Source: an uncultured Oscillospiraceae bacterium (lineage in GTDB: Bacteria > Bacillota > Clostridia > Oscillospirales > Oscillospiraceae). Taken from it: a stretch of 46,194 bases of DNA. Shown piece after piece: positions 15,223 to 23,048 of the stretch. Every line of letters begins with the position of its first letter. Position 1 is the first letter of the stretch. Made by a program: the position numbers and the translations under genes. Where the stretch lies: positions 1 through 46,194 of the forward strand of contig CAJUFJ010000025.1 in the NCBI GenBank assembly GCA_910585815.1, read 5' to 3'. The notes under the pieces are model-generated. The model was not told the origin of the DNA and searched no databases. It was given only the letters and a program-made list of their open reading frames with translations.

Positions 15223-16371
15223 ATGTATAACCCAGAAATGGAACGTATCCCCTGCGTCATCATGCGGGGCGGGACCAGCAAGGCGGTCTTTCTGCTGGAA
15301 AACGACCTTCCGTCGGACCCCCAGGTGCGGGACCGGGTGATTTTATCCATATTCGGCAGTCCGGACAGCCGTCAGATCGACGGCCTTGGCGGAGCGGACC
15401 CCCTGACCAGCAAGCTGGCCATCCTTGCCCGGTCCAGCCGGGCCGACGCGGACGTGGACTACACCTTTGGACAGGTGGATATCCACACCCCCTTTGTGGA
15501 CTATTCCAGCAACTGCGGCAACATCTCCTCCGGCGTCGGTCCCTTTGCCATCGCCCAGGGACTGGTAAAGGCGGTGGAGCCCGTTACCGTGGTGCGCATC
15601 TACAACACCAACACCGACAGCGTGTTTCAGGCGGAGGTCCCGGTGGTAAACGGGAAGCCGGCGGTGCTGGGGGACTATAAGATCCACGGCGTTCCCGGCA
15701 CCGGCGCCCACATCGGCCTCAATCTGGCCGGCACGGTGGGGGCCAAAACCGGCAAGCTCCTGCCCACCGGAAATCCCACTGACGTGATTACGGTGGAGGG
15801 CTTCGGCCCTCTCACCGCGTCCATGGTAGACGCGGGCAGCCCCATGGTCTTTGTGCGCGCCTCCGACCTGGGGCTGACCGGAACCGAGACCCCCGCCCAG
15901 GTGGACTCCAATCCCAAGCTGCTGGAGCTGCTGGAGACCATCCGCTGCATTGCGGCGGAGCAGATGGGGATTGCCAGCCGGGCTGAGGCGCGTCAGCGGG
16001 TCCGGGCCGTTCCCATGGTAGCCTTTGTGGCGCCGCCCCAGCCCTACAAAAGCCATATCGACGGGACCCAGATAGCGGCGGACGAGATCGATTTTGTGGC
16101 CCGGGACATGTTTATGCAGATCATGCACAAGACCTACTCCGGCACCGCCACCGTGTGTACCGGCTGCGCCGCTGTCACACCGGGGACGCTGGTCTATGCG
16201 CTGCGCGGGCAGCGGGAGAGCGGTCTGGTCCGCATCGGCCACCCCGGCGGCATCATTACATGCGACACCACCGTGGAAAACGGCAATATCACCCGGGCCG
16301 TCTTCGGCCGCACCGCCCGCCGGATTATGGAGGGCTATGTATATGTGCCCCGCGAAATTTTCAACCAATAA
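15223..16371 (+). CDS. PrpF/Mii-type isomerase (methylaconitate or methylitaconate isomerase family)
   Basis: A 382-aa member of the PrpF family (diaminopimelate-epimerase fold), which moves double bonds or inverts geometry in unsaturated di- and tricarboxylates: 2-methylaconitate cis-trans isomerase, 4-oxalomesaconate tautomerase and 3-methylitaconate delta-isomerase (Mii) of nicotinate fermentation. Seen here: RIPCVIMRGGTSKAVF at the N terminus and the catalytic-Cys motif SSNCGNISSGVGPFA with Cys98; a second half-site motif is YSGTATVCTGCAA near residue 305. The start follows AAGGGA by eight bases; a longer open frame upstream belongs to another reading of dctM. Position next to a lyase and an aconitase-type hydratase favours the Mii-like role. 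Exact substrate is inferred. Confidence 0.88.
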   Translation: MYNPEMERIPCVIMRGGTSKAVFLLENDLPSDPQVRDRVILSIFGSPDSRQIDGLGGADPLTSKLAILARSSRADADVDYTFGQVDIHTPFVDYSSNCGNISSGVGPFAIAQGLVKAVEPVTVVRIYNTNTDSVFQAEVPVVNGKPAVLGDYKIHGVPGTGAHIGLNLAGTVGAKTGKLLPTGNPTDVITVEGFGPLTASMVDAGSPMVFVRASDLGLTGTETPAQVDSNPKLLELLETIRCIAAEQMGIASRAEARQRVRAVPMVAFVAPPQPYKSHIDGTQIAADEIDFVARDMFMQIMHKTYSGTATVCTGCAAVTPGTLVYALRGQRESGLVRIGHPGGIITCDTTVENGNITRAVFGRTARRIMEGYVYVPREIFNQ

Positions 16372-16393
16372 CTTGATTTAGGAAGTGATTTTT

Positions 16394-17299
16394 ATGAGAA
16401 ATACCGAGAATCGCTCCGGCGCAAAGGTCCTCCGGGAGCGTCTGAAAAACCCTGAGATTATCATGGCCCCCGGCTGTTACGACTGCCTGTCCGCCCGCCT
16501 GGTGGAGCAGGCCGGCTTTGAAGCGGCCTTTATGACGGGCTTTGGGGCGTCGGGCTCCATTCTGGGCCAACCCGATTACGGCCTGATGACCATGAACGAG
16601 ATGGCCGCTGTGTGCGCCAATATGAATTCTGTGCTGAATATCCCCCTGCTGGGCGATATCGACACCGGCTACGGCAATCCGCTGAACGTCTATCGAACCG
16701 TTCGGGAATTTGAGCGGGCGGGGATGGCCGCTGTCCATCTGGAGGACCAGGTGTTTCCCAAGCGCTGCGGCCACATGGAGAAGAAAGCGGTAATCCCCAT
16801 GGAGGAGCACGTGGAAAAGATTCGCGCCGCCGTGGAAGCTAGGGATGACATGCTCATTATTGCCCGCACCGACTGCCGTGCCACCCACGATATGGACGAG
16901 GTGGTCCGCCGCCTGGAGGCATACCGGGACGCGGGGGCCGATATCATCTATGCAGACGCCCTGCGCAATGCGGAGGAAATGGGGATTGTGGGCTCCATCC
17001 CCGGCGTGTACAAGTTTGCCAATCAGGTGGAGTTCGGCAAAACCCCCGTGATGTCCGCCGACGAAATCCAGAGCCTGGGCTTCAGCATCGTGATTTACCC
17101 GGTGGGCACCATCTTCACCGCGGCCCGGGCCATGCAGAAGATGCTGGCCGAGCTGAAGGCCAGCCGCAGGACCACCGAGGACACCGCTCTCATGACCACC
17201 TTCGCCGAGTACAACGCCATTGTGGGCATGGACGCACTCACGGCTATGGAGGCCAGCTACAAGGTGGACGAGTACAAGAAACAATTAAAGCAGGGCTGA
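16394..17299 (+). CDS. Isocitrate lyase/PEP mutase family lyase (2-methylisocitrate or 2,3-dimethylmalate lyase-like)
   Basis: A 301-aa cytosolic TIM-barrel enzyme of the isocitrate lyase/PEP mutase superfamily, which cleaves 2-hydroxy acids to an alpha-keto acid plus a carboxylate using Mg. The signature KRCGH is at residues 123-127 with Cys125 as likely catalytic acid. Other family marks are APGCYDCLSARL near residue 25, GDIDTGYGNPLNV with the metal-binding Asp near 85-90, and ARTDC near 160. Length fits PrpB (about 295) and 2,3-dimethylmalate lyase (about 290) rather than true isocitrate lyase (over 430). GGAAG is eight bases before the ATG. With the adjoining isomerase and hydratase, cleavage to pyruvate plus propionate or a related acid is the simplest reading. 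Confidence 0.9.
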   Translation: MRNTENRSGAKVLRERLKNPEIIMAPGCYDCLSARLVEQAGFEAAFMTGFGASGSILGQPDYGLMTMNEMAAVCANMNSVLNIPLLGDIDTGYGNPLNVYRTVREFERAGMAAVHLEDQVFPKRCGHMEKKAVIPMEEHVEKIRAAVEARDDMLIIARTDCRATHDMDEVVRRLEAYRDAGADIIYADALRNAEEMGIVGSIPGVYKFANQVEFGKTPVMSADEIQSLGFSIVIYPVGTIFTAARAMQKMLAELKASRRTTEDTALMTTFAEYNAIVGMDALTAMEASYKVDEYKKQLKQG

Positions 17300-17324
17300 G
17301 GTCCCCAGGAAGGAGTTGATCTCT

Positions 17325-18587
17325 GTGGGCATGACAATGACACAGAAAATCCTCGCGCGGCACTGCGGTCTGCCCAGCGTGAAGGCGGGGGAGCTGGTGG
17401 AGGCGAAGCTGGACCTGGTGATGGGAAGCGATGTCACCACCCCCATCGCCATCCAGGAGATGGAAAAATACTGTCTGGAAACGGTGTTTGACCCCGAGAA
17501 GATCGTGCTGGTGATGGACCACTTTGCCCCCAACAAGGATATTCAGTCCGCTCAGAACTGCGCGCTGGTGCGGCAGTTCGCCCAGCGTACGGGAATTGCG
17601 CACTTCTACGACGGGGGCAGAATGGGAATCGAGCACGCCCTGCTTCCGGAACAGGGCTTCGCGGCCCCCGGGGAGCTGATTATCGGCGCCGATTCCCACA
17701 CCTGTACATACGGCGCGCTGGGCACCTTTTCCACCGGGATCGGTTCCACCGATATGGCGGCCGGCATGTATGCGGGAAAAAGCTGGTTCCGGGTCCCGGC
17801 CGCCATTCAGGTCAATCTGACCGGAGCATTTCCCCCATATGTGGGCGGGAAAGACCTTATCCTCGCCCTGATCGGCATGATCGGGGTGGACGGGGCCCGG
17901 TATAAGAGCATCGAGTTCACCGGCGAGGCCGTCTCCCGCATCCCCATAGACGACCGGTTTGCCGTCTGCAACATGGCCATCGAGGCGGGCGCCAAAAACG
18001 CCATCTTCCCGGTGGACCAGATTACCCTGGACTACCTGGCCGGCCGGGTGACCCGGTCCTTCTCCCCGGCGGCGGCCGACCCGGACGCCAGCTATGTCTG
18101 CACCATCGACATAAACCTGTCCCAGCTGCGTCCGCTGCTGGCCGCCCCCCACCTCCCCTCCAACGTGAAGGCGGCGGAGCACTTCCGCGGGCTGCCGGTG
18201 GACCAGGTGGTCATCGGCTGCTGCACCAACGGGCGGATATCCGATCTGCGCATGGCCGCCCGCATCCTGCGGGGGCGGAAGGTGGCCCGCCGCGTGCGGT
18301 GCATCATCATCCCCGCCACCCAGGAGACCTACCTCCAGGCTATGGAGGAGGGGCTGCTGGAGGTCTTTGTACGGGCGGGGGCGACGGTCAGCATGCCCAC
18401 CTGCGGCCCCTGCAACGGCGGCCACGTAGGGGTTTTGGCGGACCATGAGCGCTGCGTATCCACAACCAACCGGAATTTTGTGGGGCGAATGGGGGCCAAG
18501 AACTCAGAGATCTACCTGGCCAGCCCTGCGGTGGCGGCCGCCTGCGCGGTGGCCGGCATGATTGTGTCCCCCGAGGAGGTGAAATAA
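17325..18587 (+). CDS. Aconitase-family hydratase, large subunit (LeuC/DmdA-like)
   Basis: Large subunit (420 aa) of a two-subunit [4Fe-4S] hydro-lyase of the 3-isopropylmalate dehydratase/homoaconitase/2,3-dimethylmalate dehydratase group. Cluster ligands are Cys300 (GCCTNGRISD), Cys360 and Cys363 (PTCGPC). DSHTCTYGALG and GIGSTDMA are conserved substrate and structure segments. I start at GTG 17325, nine bases after AAGGAG, because the product VGMTMTQKILARH matches the usual N terminus of the family; an upstream TTG abuts the ribosome site. The stop shares one base with the small-subunit ATG. Leucine biosynthesis is unlikely here because leuA and leuB are absent and the neighbours are catabolic. 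Confidence 0.9.
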   Translation: MGMTMTQKILARHCGLPSVKAGELVEAKLDLVMGSDVTTPIAIQEMEKYCLETVFDPEKIVLVMDHFAPNKDIQSAQNCALVRQFAQRTGIAHFYDGGRMGIEHALLPEQGFAAPGELIIGADSHTCTYGALGTFSTGIGSTDMAAGMYAGKSWFRVPAAIQVNLTGAFPPYVGGKDLILALIGMIGVDGARYKSIEFTGEAVSRIPIDDRFAVCNMAIEAGAKNAIFPVDQITLDYLAGRVTRSFSPAAADPDASYVCTIDINLSQLRPLLAAPHLPSNVKAAEHFRGLPVDQVVIGCCTNGRISDLRMAARILRGRKVARRVRCIIIPATQETYLQAMEEGLLEVFVRAGATVSMPTCGPCNGGHVGVLADHERCVSTTNRNFVGRMGAKNSEIYLASPAVAAACAVAGMIVSPEEVK

Positions 18588-19093
18588 TGGCCGGAACTGT
18601 CTTTAAATACCGGGACAACGTGGACACCGATGTGATCCTGCCCGCCCGATATCTGGCCCTGTCCAGCCGGGAGGACCTGGCAGCCCACTGCCTGGAGGAC
18701 CTGGACGGAGAATTTGTCAAACGGGTGCAGCCCGGAGACTTTATTGTGGCCGGGGAAAACTTCGGCTGCGGCTCCTCACGGGAACACGCGCCCATCGCCA
18801 TTCTGAGCAGCGGGGTGCGCTGTGTAATCGCGGCCTCCTTTGCCCGGATTTTTTACCGCAACGCCATCAACATCGGCCTGCCCATTCTGGAGTGTCAGGA
18901 GGCGGTGGCCGAGGTGCGGACCGGCGACCAGCTGGAGGTGGACCTGGCCGCCGGAACAATCCAAAATCTGACCCAGGGCAAGGTGTATCAAGCGGGAGGC
19001 TTCCCGCCGTTCCTGCAGAGGGTGATCGACGCTGGGGGACTGCTGGCCTGCCTGGCCGCAGAGAAACAGGCAAAGGAGGAGACTGTGCCATGA
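18587..19093 (+). CDS. Aconitase-family hydratase, small subunit (LeuD/DmdB-like)
   Basis: The 168-aa small (swivel-domain) subunit partner of the preceding LeuC-like protein. It has NVDTDVILPARYL at residues 9-21, the loop GENFGCGSSREHAP near 60, and FARIFYRNAINIGLP near 92-106, all standard for short-type LeuD/DmdB subunits that close over the substrate. AGGAGG lies upstream and the start overlaps the large-subunit stop by one base, so stoichiometric translation is expected. Its own stop overlaps the following dehydrogenase start (ATGA). Confidence 0.9.
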   Translation: MAGTVFKYRDNVDTDVILPARYLALSSREDLAAHCLEDLDGEFVKRVQPGDFIVAGENFGCGSSREHAPIAILSSGVRCVIAASFARIFYRNAINIGLPILECQEAVAEVRTGDQLEVDLAAGTIQNLTQGKVYQAGGFPPFLQRVIDAGGLLACLAAEKQAKEETVP

Positions 19094-20055
19094 AAATTGT
19101 AGTTTTGGATGGATATACCGAAAATCCCGGCGATTTAAGCTGGGATGAGCTGGGCCGTCTGGGGGAGCTGACGGTCTATGACCGCACCAGCCTTACCGAC
19201 GAGGACGAGGCCATCGCCCGCATCGGGGATGCGGAGGTGGTTTTTACCAACAAGACCCCCATCACCAGGCGGGTGATCGACGCCTGCCCGAATCTGGGCA
19301 TGATAAGCCTGCTGTCCACCGGCTACAATGTGGTGGACTACGTCTATGCAGGGGAAAAGGGCATCCCGGTTACCAATGTGCCCACCTACGGCACCGCCTC
19401 AGTCAGCCAGTTCTCCATCGCCCTCCTGCTGGAGGTGTGCCACCACATCGGCCATCACGACGCATCAGTCCACGCCGGGCACTGGGCCGACTGTGTGGAT
19501 TGGTGTTATTGGGACTACCCGCTGATGGAGCTGGAGGGCAAAACCATCGGGATTATCGGCTTTGGCCGGATCGGACAGGCGGAGGGGCGGATTGCCCGGG
19601 CCCTGGGGATGGAGGTACTGGCCTACGACCTGTACCCCAGCGACTCAGGCCAGGAGCTGGCGGAGTATGTATCGCTGGATCAGCTCTACGCCCGGTCTGA
19701 TGTGATCACCCTCCACTGCAATCTGACCCCGGAGAACACCGGCCTGATCAACAAGACGTCCATCGCCAAGATGAAGGACGGCGTCATTCTCATCAACAAC
19801 GCCCGGGGACAGCTTATCCATGAGCAGGACGTGGCCGACGCCCTGAACAGCGGTAAAATGGGGGCAGCCGCCCTGGATGTGGTGTACACAGAGCCAATCC
19901 GGGCGGACAATCCGCTCCTCAAGGCCAAGAACTGCATCATCACCCCCCACATCTCCTGGGCGCCCAGGGAGAGCCGCCAGCGGATTATGGACTGCGCCGT
20001 GGGTAACCTCAAGGCCTATCTGGCCGGCGAGCCCATTCATGTGGTCAACCTGTAA
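19090..20055 (+). CDS. D-2-hydroxyacid dehydrogenase (glycerate/hydroxypyruvate dehydrogenase-like)
   Basis: A 321-aa NAD(P)-dependent D-2-hydroxyacid dehydrogenase. The Rossmann motif GFGRIGQ is at residues 157-163, followed by YDLYPSD, where Asp rather than Arg suggests NADH preference. The catalytic trio is visible: Arg in NNARGQ, Glu in TEPIR and His in TPHISWAP. Family members reduce glyoxylate or hydroxypyruvate to glycolate or D-glycerate. The next gene is a glycerate kinase, which makes hydroxypyruvate (or tartronate-semialdehyde-type) reduction to glycerate the best guess. AGGAGG lies ten bases before the ATG, which overlaps the hydratase stop. Confidence 0.88.
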   Translation: MKIVVLDGYTENPGDLSWDELGRLGELTVYDRTSLTDEDEAIARIGDAEVVFTNKTPITRRVIDACPNLGMISLLSTGYNVVDYVYAGEKGIPVTNVPTYGTASVSQFSIALLLEVCHHIGHHDASVHAGHWADCVDWCYWDYPLMELEGKTIGIIGFGRIGQAEGRIARALGMEVLAYDLYPSDSGQELAEYVSLDQLYARSDVITLHCNLTPENTGLINKTSIAKMKDGVILINNARGQLIHEQDVADALNSGKMGAAALDVVYTEPIRADNPLLKAKNCIITPHISWAPRESRQRIMDCAVGNLKAYLAGEPIHVVNL

Positions 20056-20060
20056 GCGGC

Positions 20061-21188
20061 ATGAAAAAATGTATTGTAATCTCAGACTCCTTCAAGGGAA
20101 CCCTGTCCAGCCTGGAGATCTGTGAAATCGCCCGGCAGTCTATTCCGCGCTTCTTTCCGGACTGTCAGGTCGTTGCCATCCCGGTGGCCGACGGAGGGGA
20201 GGGAACGGTGGAGTGCTTTGTGCAGGCCCTGGGGGCCAGACGCATCACCGTGCCGGTTACCGGCCCCTGGGGGGAAACGCTGCCGGCCTCGTACTGCCGG
20301 GCCGGACAGCGGGCGGTCATCGAGATGTCCGCCACGGCCGGTCTCCCCCTGGTAAAGGGGCGGAAAAACCCGGAACAGACCACCACCTACGGAGTGGGAC
20401 AGCTGATCCGCCACGCGGTGGAACAGGGCTGCACGGAGCTTCTGCTGGGCCTGGGGGGCAGCTGCACCAACGACGGCGGCTGCGGCTGCGCCGCCGCAGT
20501 CGGGGTACAGTTCCGCAGCCGGAACGGCCAGACATTTGTCCCCACCGGCGAGACGCTGGACCAGATCCAGAGGATCGACTGCTCGGCCGCCAGGGCCCTC
20601 TTGGATGGGGTTCGGCTTGTGGCCATGTGCGATGTGGACAACCCCCTGTACGGACCCGCCGGCGCGGCCGCCGTGTTCGCCCCCCAAAAGGGGGCGGACG
20701 GCGAGATGGTAAAGCGGCTGGACGGCCAGCTGCGCAGTCTGAGCGGGGCGCTGAAGCGGGAGCTGGGGCTGTCTCTGGCCGGAGTCCCCGGCGCCGGCGC
20801 CGCCGGCGGTATGGGCGCGGGCTGTATGGCCTTCCTGGGCGCCGAATTGAAGTCTGGCATTGAGGCCGTGCTGGAGATGGTGGAATTTGACCGCCACCTG
20901 GCAGACGCCGACCTGGTTATCACCGGGGAGGGCCGTATCGACTGCCAGAGCGTCCAGGGCAAGGTAATATCCGGCATTGCCAAGCATATGCGGGGCAGCA
21001 GCGTACCGCTGGTCGCAGTTGTGGGAGGAATTGGCCCCGGCGCGGCGAAGGCCTACGAATTGGGCGTTACCGCCATGTTTGGCATCGACCGGGAGGCGGT
21101 CGCCTTTGAGGAATACGCCCCCCGGACAAGGGAGAACTACCAGCAAACCCTGGAAGATATCCTGCGGCTGATCCGCTCTTGGGCGTAG
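20061..21188 (+). CDS. Glycerate 2-kinase (GlxK/GarK family)
   Basis: A 375-aa class I glycerate kinase, phosphorylating D-glycerate with ATP to 2-phosphoglycerate (some relatives give 3-phosphoglycerate), feeding lower glycolysis. Conserved segments: SDSFKGTLSS near residue 8, PVADGGEGTVE near 43, LLGLGGSCTNDGG near 130, and DLVITGEGRID near 285. The ATG lies five bases after the dehydrogenase stop with no good ribosome site of its own, implying coupled translation. It is the last gene before a terminator and so closes the sigma-54 operon. Confidence 0.92.
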   Translation: MKKCIVISDSFKGTLSSLEICEIARQSIPRFFPDCQVVAIPVADGGEGTVECFVQALGARRITVPVTGPWGETLPASYCRAGQRAVIEMSATAGLPLVKGRKNPEQTTTYGVGQLIRHAVEQGCTELLLGLGGSCTNDGGCGCAAAVGVQFRSRNGQTFVPTGETLDQIQRIDCSAARALLDGVRLVAMCDVDNPLYGPAGAAAVFAPQKGADGEMVKRLDGQLRSLSGALKRELGLSLAGVPGAGAAGGMGAGCMAFLGAELKSGIEAVLEMVEFDRHLADADLVITGEGRIDCQSVQGKVISGIAKHMRGSSVPLVAVVGGIGPGAAKAYELGVTAMFGIDREAVAFEEYAPRTRENYQQTLEDILRLIRSWA

Positions 21189-21221
21189 CCCGGCGAGGAG
21201 CGTCCGATGCGCAGATTTCCC

Positions 21222-21246
21222 GCAGGGGCGGCCTGTGGCCGCCCGC
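21222..21246. repeat. Half copy of the GGGGCGGCC palindromic repeat
   Basis: GCAGGGGCGGCCTGTGGCC and the next bases match the left arm of the elements at 42525 and 44497. The mirrored right arm is missing here. It lies between the glycerate kinase stop and its terminator. Confidence 0.65.
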
Positions 21247-21269
21247 AAAAAAACATCCGCCTGTCACAA

Positions 21270-21312
21270 GCGGCCGGCTCCCACAGCTGCGTGGGGCCGG
21301 CCGCTCTTTTTC
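21270..21312 (+). terminator. Terminator of the sigma-54 operon
   Basis: Stem GCGGCCGG..CCCAC (21270-21284) with GTGGG..CCGGCCGC (21291-21304) around AGCTGC, then CTTTTTCC. Confidence 0.8.
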
Positions 21313-21322
21313 CTGAACAGCG

Positions 21323-21358
21323 GAGACCGCCGCACCCTCCGAAAGGGGCGGCGGTCTC
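21323..21358. terminator. Second convergent hairpin
   Basis: GAGACCGCCGC (21323-21333) pairs perfectly with 21348-21358. It has no long T-run on either side, but its place between converging genes suggests a transcription barrier. Confidence 0.45.
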
Positions 21359-21428
21359 AACCTTCTAAAGCACACAAGCTGACACTGCGGCGCAAGGCCA
21401 GGGGAGGCCCCCGGCTTTCTGCCGTCTT

Positions 21429-22937
21429 TTACGGAGCGTTAAACGGGCCTGCGGCAGGGGGCTCCGCCTGATCTGAGGGGGGAGGGCTCTGGATGATGAT
21501 GGTCTTGTCCTCTCCACCTGCCAGTTTGCCGCCCAGCATGCCGGCCACCAGGGATTTGATGTCGATGCCCATGCTCTGGGAAATGCCCTCGGTGACCTGG
21601 GATGTGCCGTTGATGATGTCCTCCAGCAGCTTGGCGCTGTTTCCGTCGCCGTACATGGTGATTTTATCCACCTTGGACAGCGGTTCGGCCACATTTTTGG
21701 CGATCTGGGGCAGGGCCTGCATGACCATCTCGATAACAGCGGCCTCGCCGTATTTCTTCATGGCCTCGGCCTTCTTGTCGATGCCCTCGGCCTCGGCCAG
21801 GGCCTTGGCGCGGATGGCCTCGGCCTCCGCCTTACCCACGGCGGCAATGCCTTCCGCCTCCTGCTCCTTTGCGTACTTCTGGGCCTCGGCAATCTTCATC
21901 TCAGCCTCGGCCTTCTGCTCCTGCTCGTAGCGGGCTGCCTCCGCGTCCTTCTGGCGCTTGAACAGGGCGGCCTCCGCCTCCTGCTGCTGACGGTAGCGCT
22001 CGGCGTCGGCCTGAGCCCGGATTTCCGCCTCCAGCTTCTGCTTCTGGACCTCAACCTCTGCCTGCTTCAGCTCGGCCTGGCGCTGGGTCTTGGCGATCTC
22101 CGCGTTGACGGTGGCCGTCTCGATGCTCTTGCGCTGCTCCTGGCTCTGGATCTCATAGGCGGCGTCTGCCTCCGCCTTTTTGCCGTCCGCCAGAATTTTC
22201 AGCTCGGCCCGCTTGATCTCCAGTTCGGTCTGCTTCTGGGCGATTTGGGTATCCGCCTGCACACGGGCCTCGTTGGACTCCCGTTCCGCCGCCGCCTGGG
22301 CGATGGCAATGTCCCGGTCCGCCTGGGCCTTGGCAATGGCCGCATTTTTCTTGATGAGGCTGGTGTTGTCCGCGCCCAGGTCCTTAATCAGGCCGTTTTC
22401 GTCGGTGACGTTCTGGATATTGCAGGATAGAATTTCAATGCCCAGCTTATCCATGTCCTTGCTGGCCTTCTGCATCACTTGGTCGGAGAAGGAATCCCGG
22501 TCGGTGTTGATCTCCTTGAGGGACAGGGTGCCGATGATCTCACGCATATTGCCCTGAAGGGAGTCCTGTAAATCCCGGGTGATCTCATCCGGGCGCTTGT
22601 TCAGGAAGTTCTTGGCGGCCAGCTTGATGCCCTCGGCGTGGGGGGAGATGCGGACCTTGGCCACCGCGTCCACATTGACGTTGATAAAGTCGCTGGTGGG
22701 GACCGACTGCTCGGTTTTGATGTCCACCGTCATCTGGCCCAGATACAGCTTATCCATGCGTTCCAGGAAGGGGACGCGGATACCGGCCCGGCCAATAAGC
22801 ACCTTGCTCTCCTTTTTCAGGCCGGAGATGATGTACGCCTGATCGGGTGGGGCCTTGACATAGCCCAGCAGGAAAATAAGGGCGAAGATCAAGAGGATGA
22901 CGGTAACGGGAATTACGCGCATCAGGATATCAGTCAC
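21429..22937 (-). CDS. Flotillin-like SPFH-domain membrane protein
   Basis: A 502-aa flotillin/YqiK-type protein. One N-terminal membrane helix (VIPVTVILLIFALIFLLGYV, about residues 8-28) is followed by an SPFH/band-7 domain (about 40-210; IRVPFLERMDKLYLGQMTVD) and a long Ala/Glu/Lys/Gln-rich coiled coil (about 210-430) with the repeated EAE/KAEA pattern typical of flotillins. The C terminus is Gly/Pro-rich. Such proteins organise membrane microdomains and assemble into large oligomers. I use GTG 22937, seven bases after AAAGGAGG; a TTG further upstream overlaps that site. The RHH-fusion gene lies 111 bases upstream on the same strand, with a hairpin between, so co-transcription is possible. 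Confidence 0.9.
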   Translation of the reverse strand: MTDILMRVIPVTVILLIFALIFLLGYVKAPPDQAYIISGLKKESKVLIGRAGIRVPFLERMDKLYLGQMTVDIKTEQSVPTSDFINVNVDAVAKVRISPHAEGIKLAAKNFLNKRPDEITRDLQDSLQGNMREIIGTLSLKEINTDRDSFSDQVMQKASKDMDKLGIEILSCNIQNVTDENGLIKDLGADNTSLIKKNAAIAKAQADRDIAIAQAAAERESNEARVQADTQIAQKQTELEIKRAELKILADGKKAEADAAYEIQSQEQRKSIETATVNAEIAKTQRQAELKQAEVEVQKQKLEAEIRAQADAERYRQQQEAEAALFKRQKDAEAARYEQEQKAEAEMKIAEAQKYAKEQEAEGIAAVGKAEAEAIRAKALAEAEGIDKKAEAMKKYGEAAVIEMVMQALPQIAKNVAEPLSKVDKITMYGDGNSAKLLEDIINGTSQVTEGISQSMGIDIKSLVAGMLGGKLAGGEDKTIIIQSPPPSDQAEPPAAGPFNAP

Positions 22938-23048
22938 AGGGATTCCTCCTTTCAAATTAAACCGATTGTTGACGTTATATCAAAACAAGCCGCTTCGACC
23001 GGGTTCGGCCCATGGGGCCGGACGGTCTTTCCACAGCCTGGAACCTCC

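Noticed and set aside
17325..19093. Leucine biosynthesis leuCD
   Set aside because: No leuA or leuB nearby; surrounding genes are catabolic and under a sigma-54 activator. Sequence alone does not exclude it, but context argues for a dimethylmalate/homologue hydratase.
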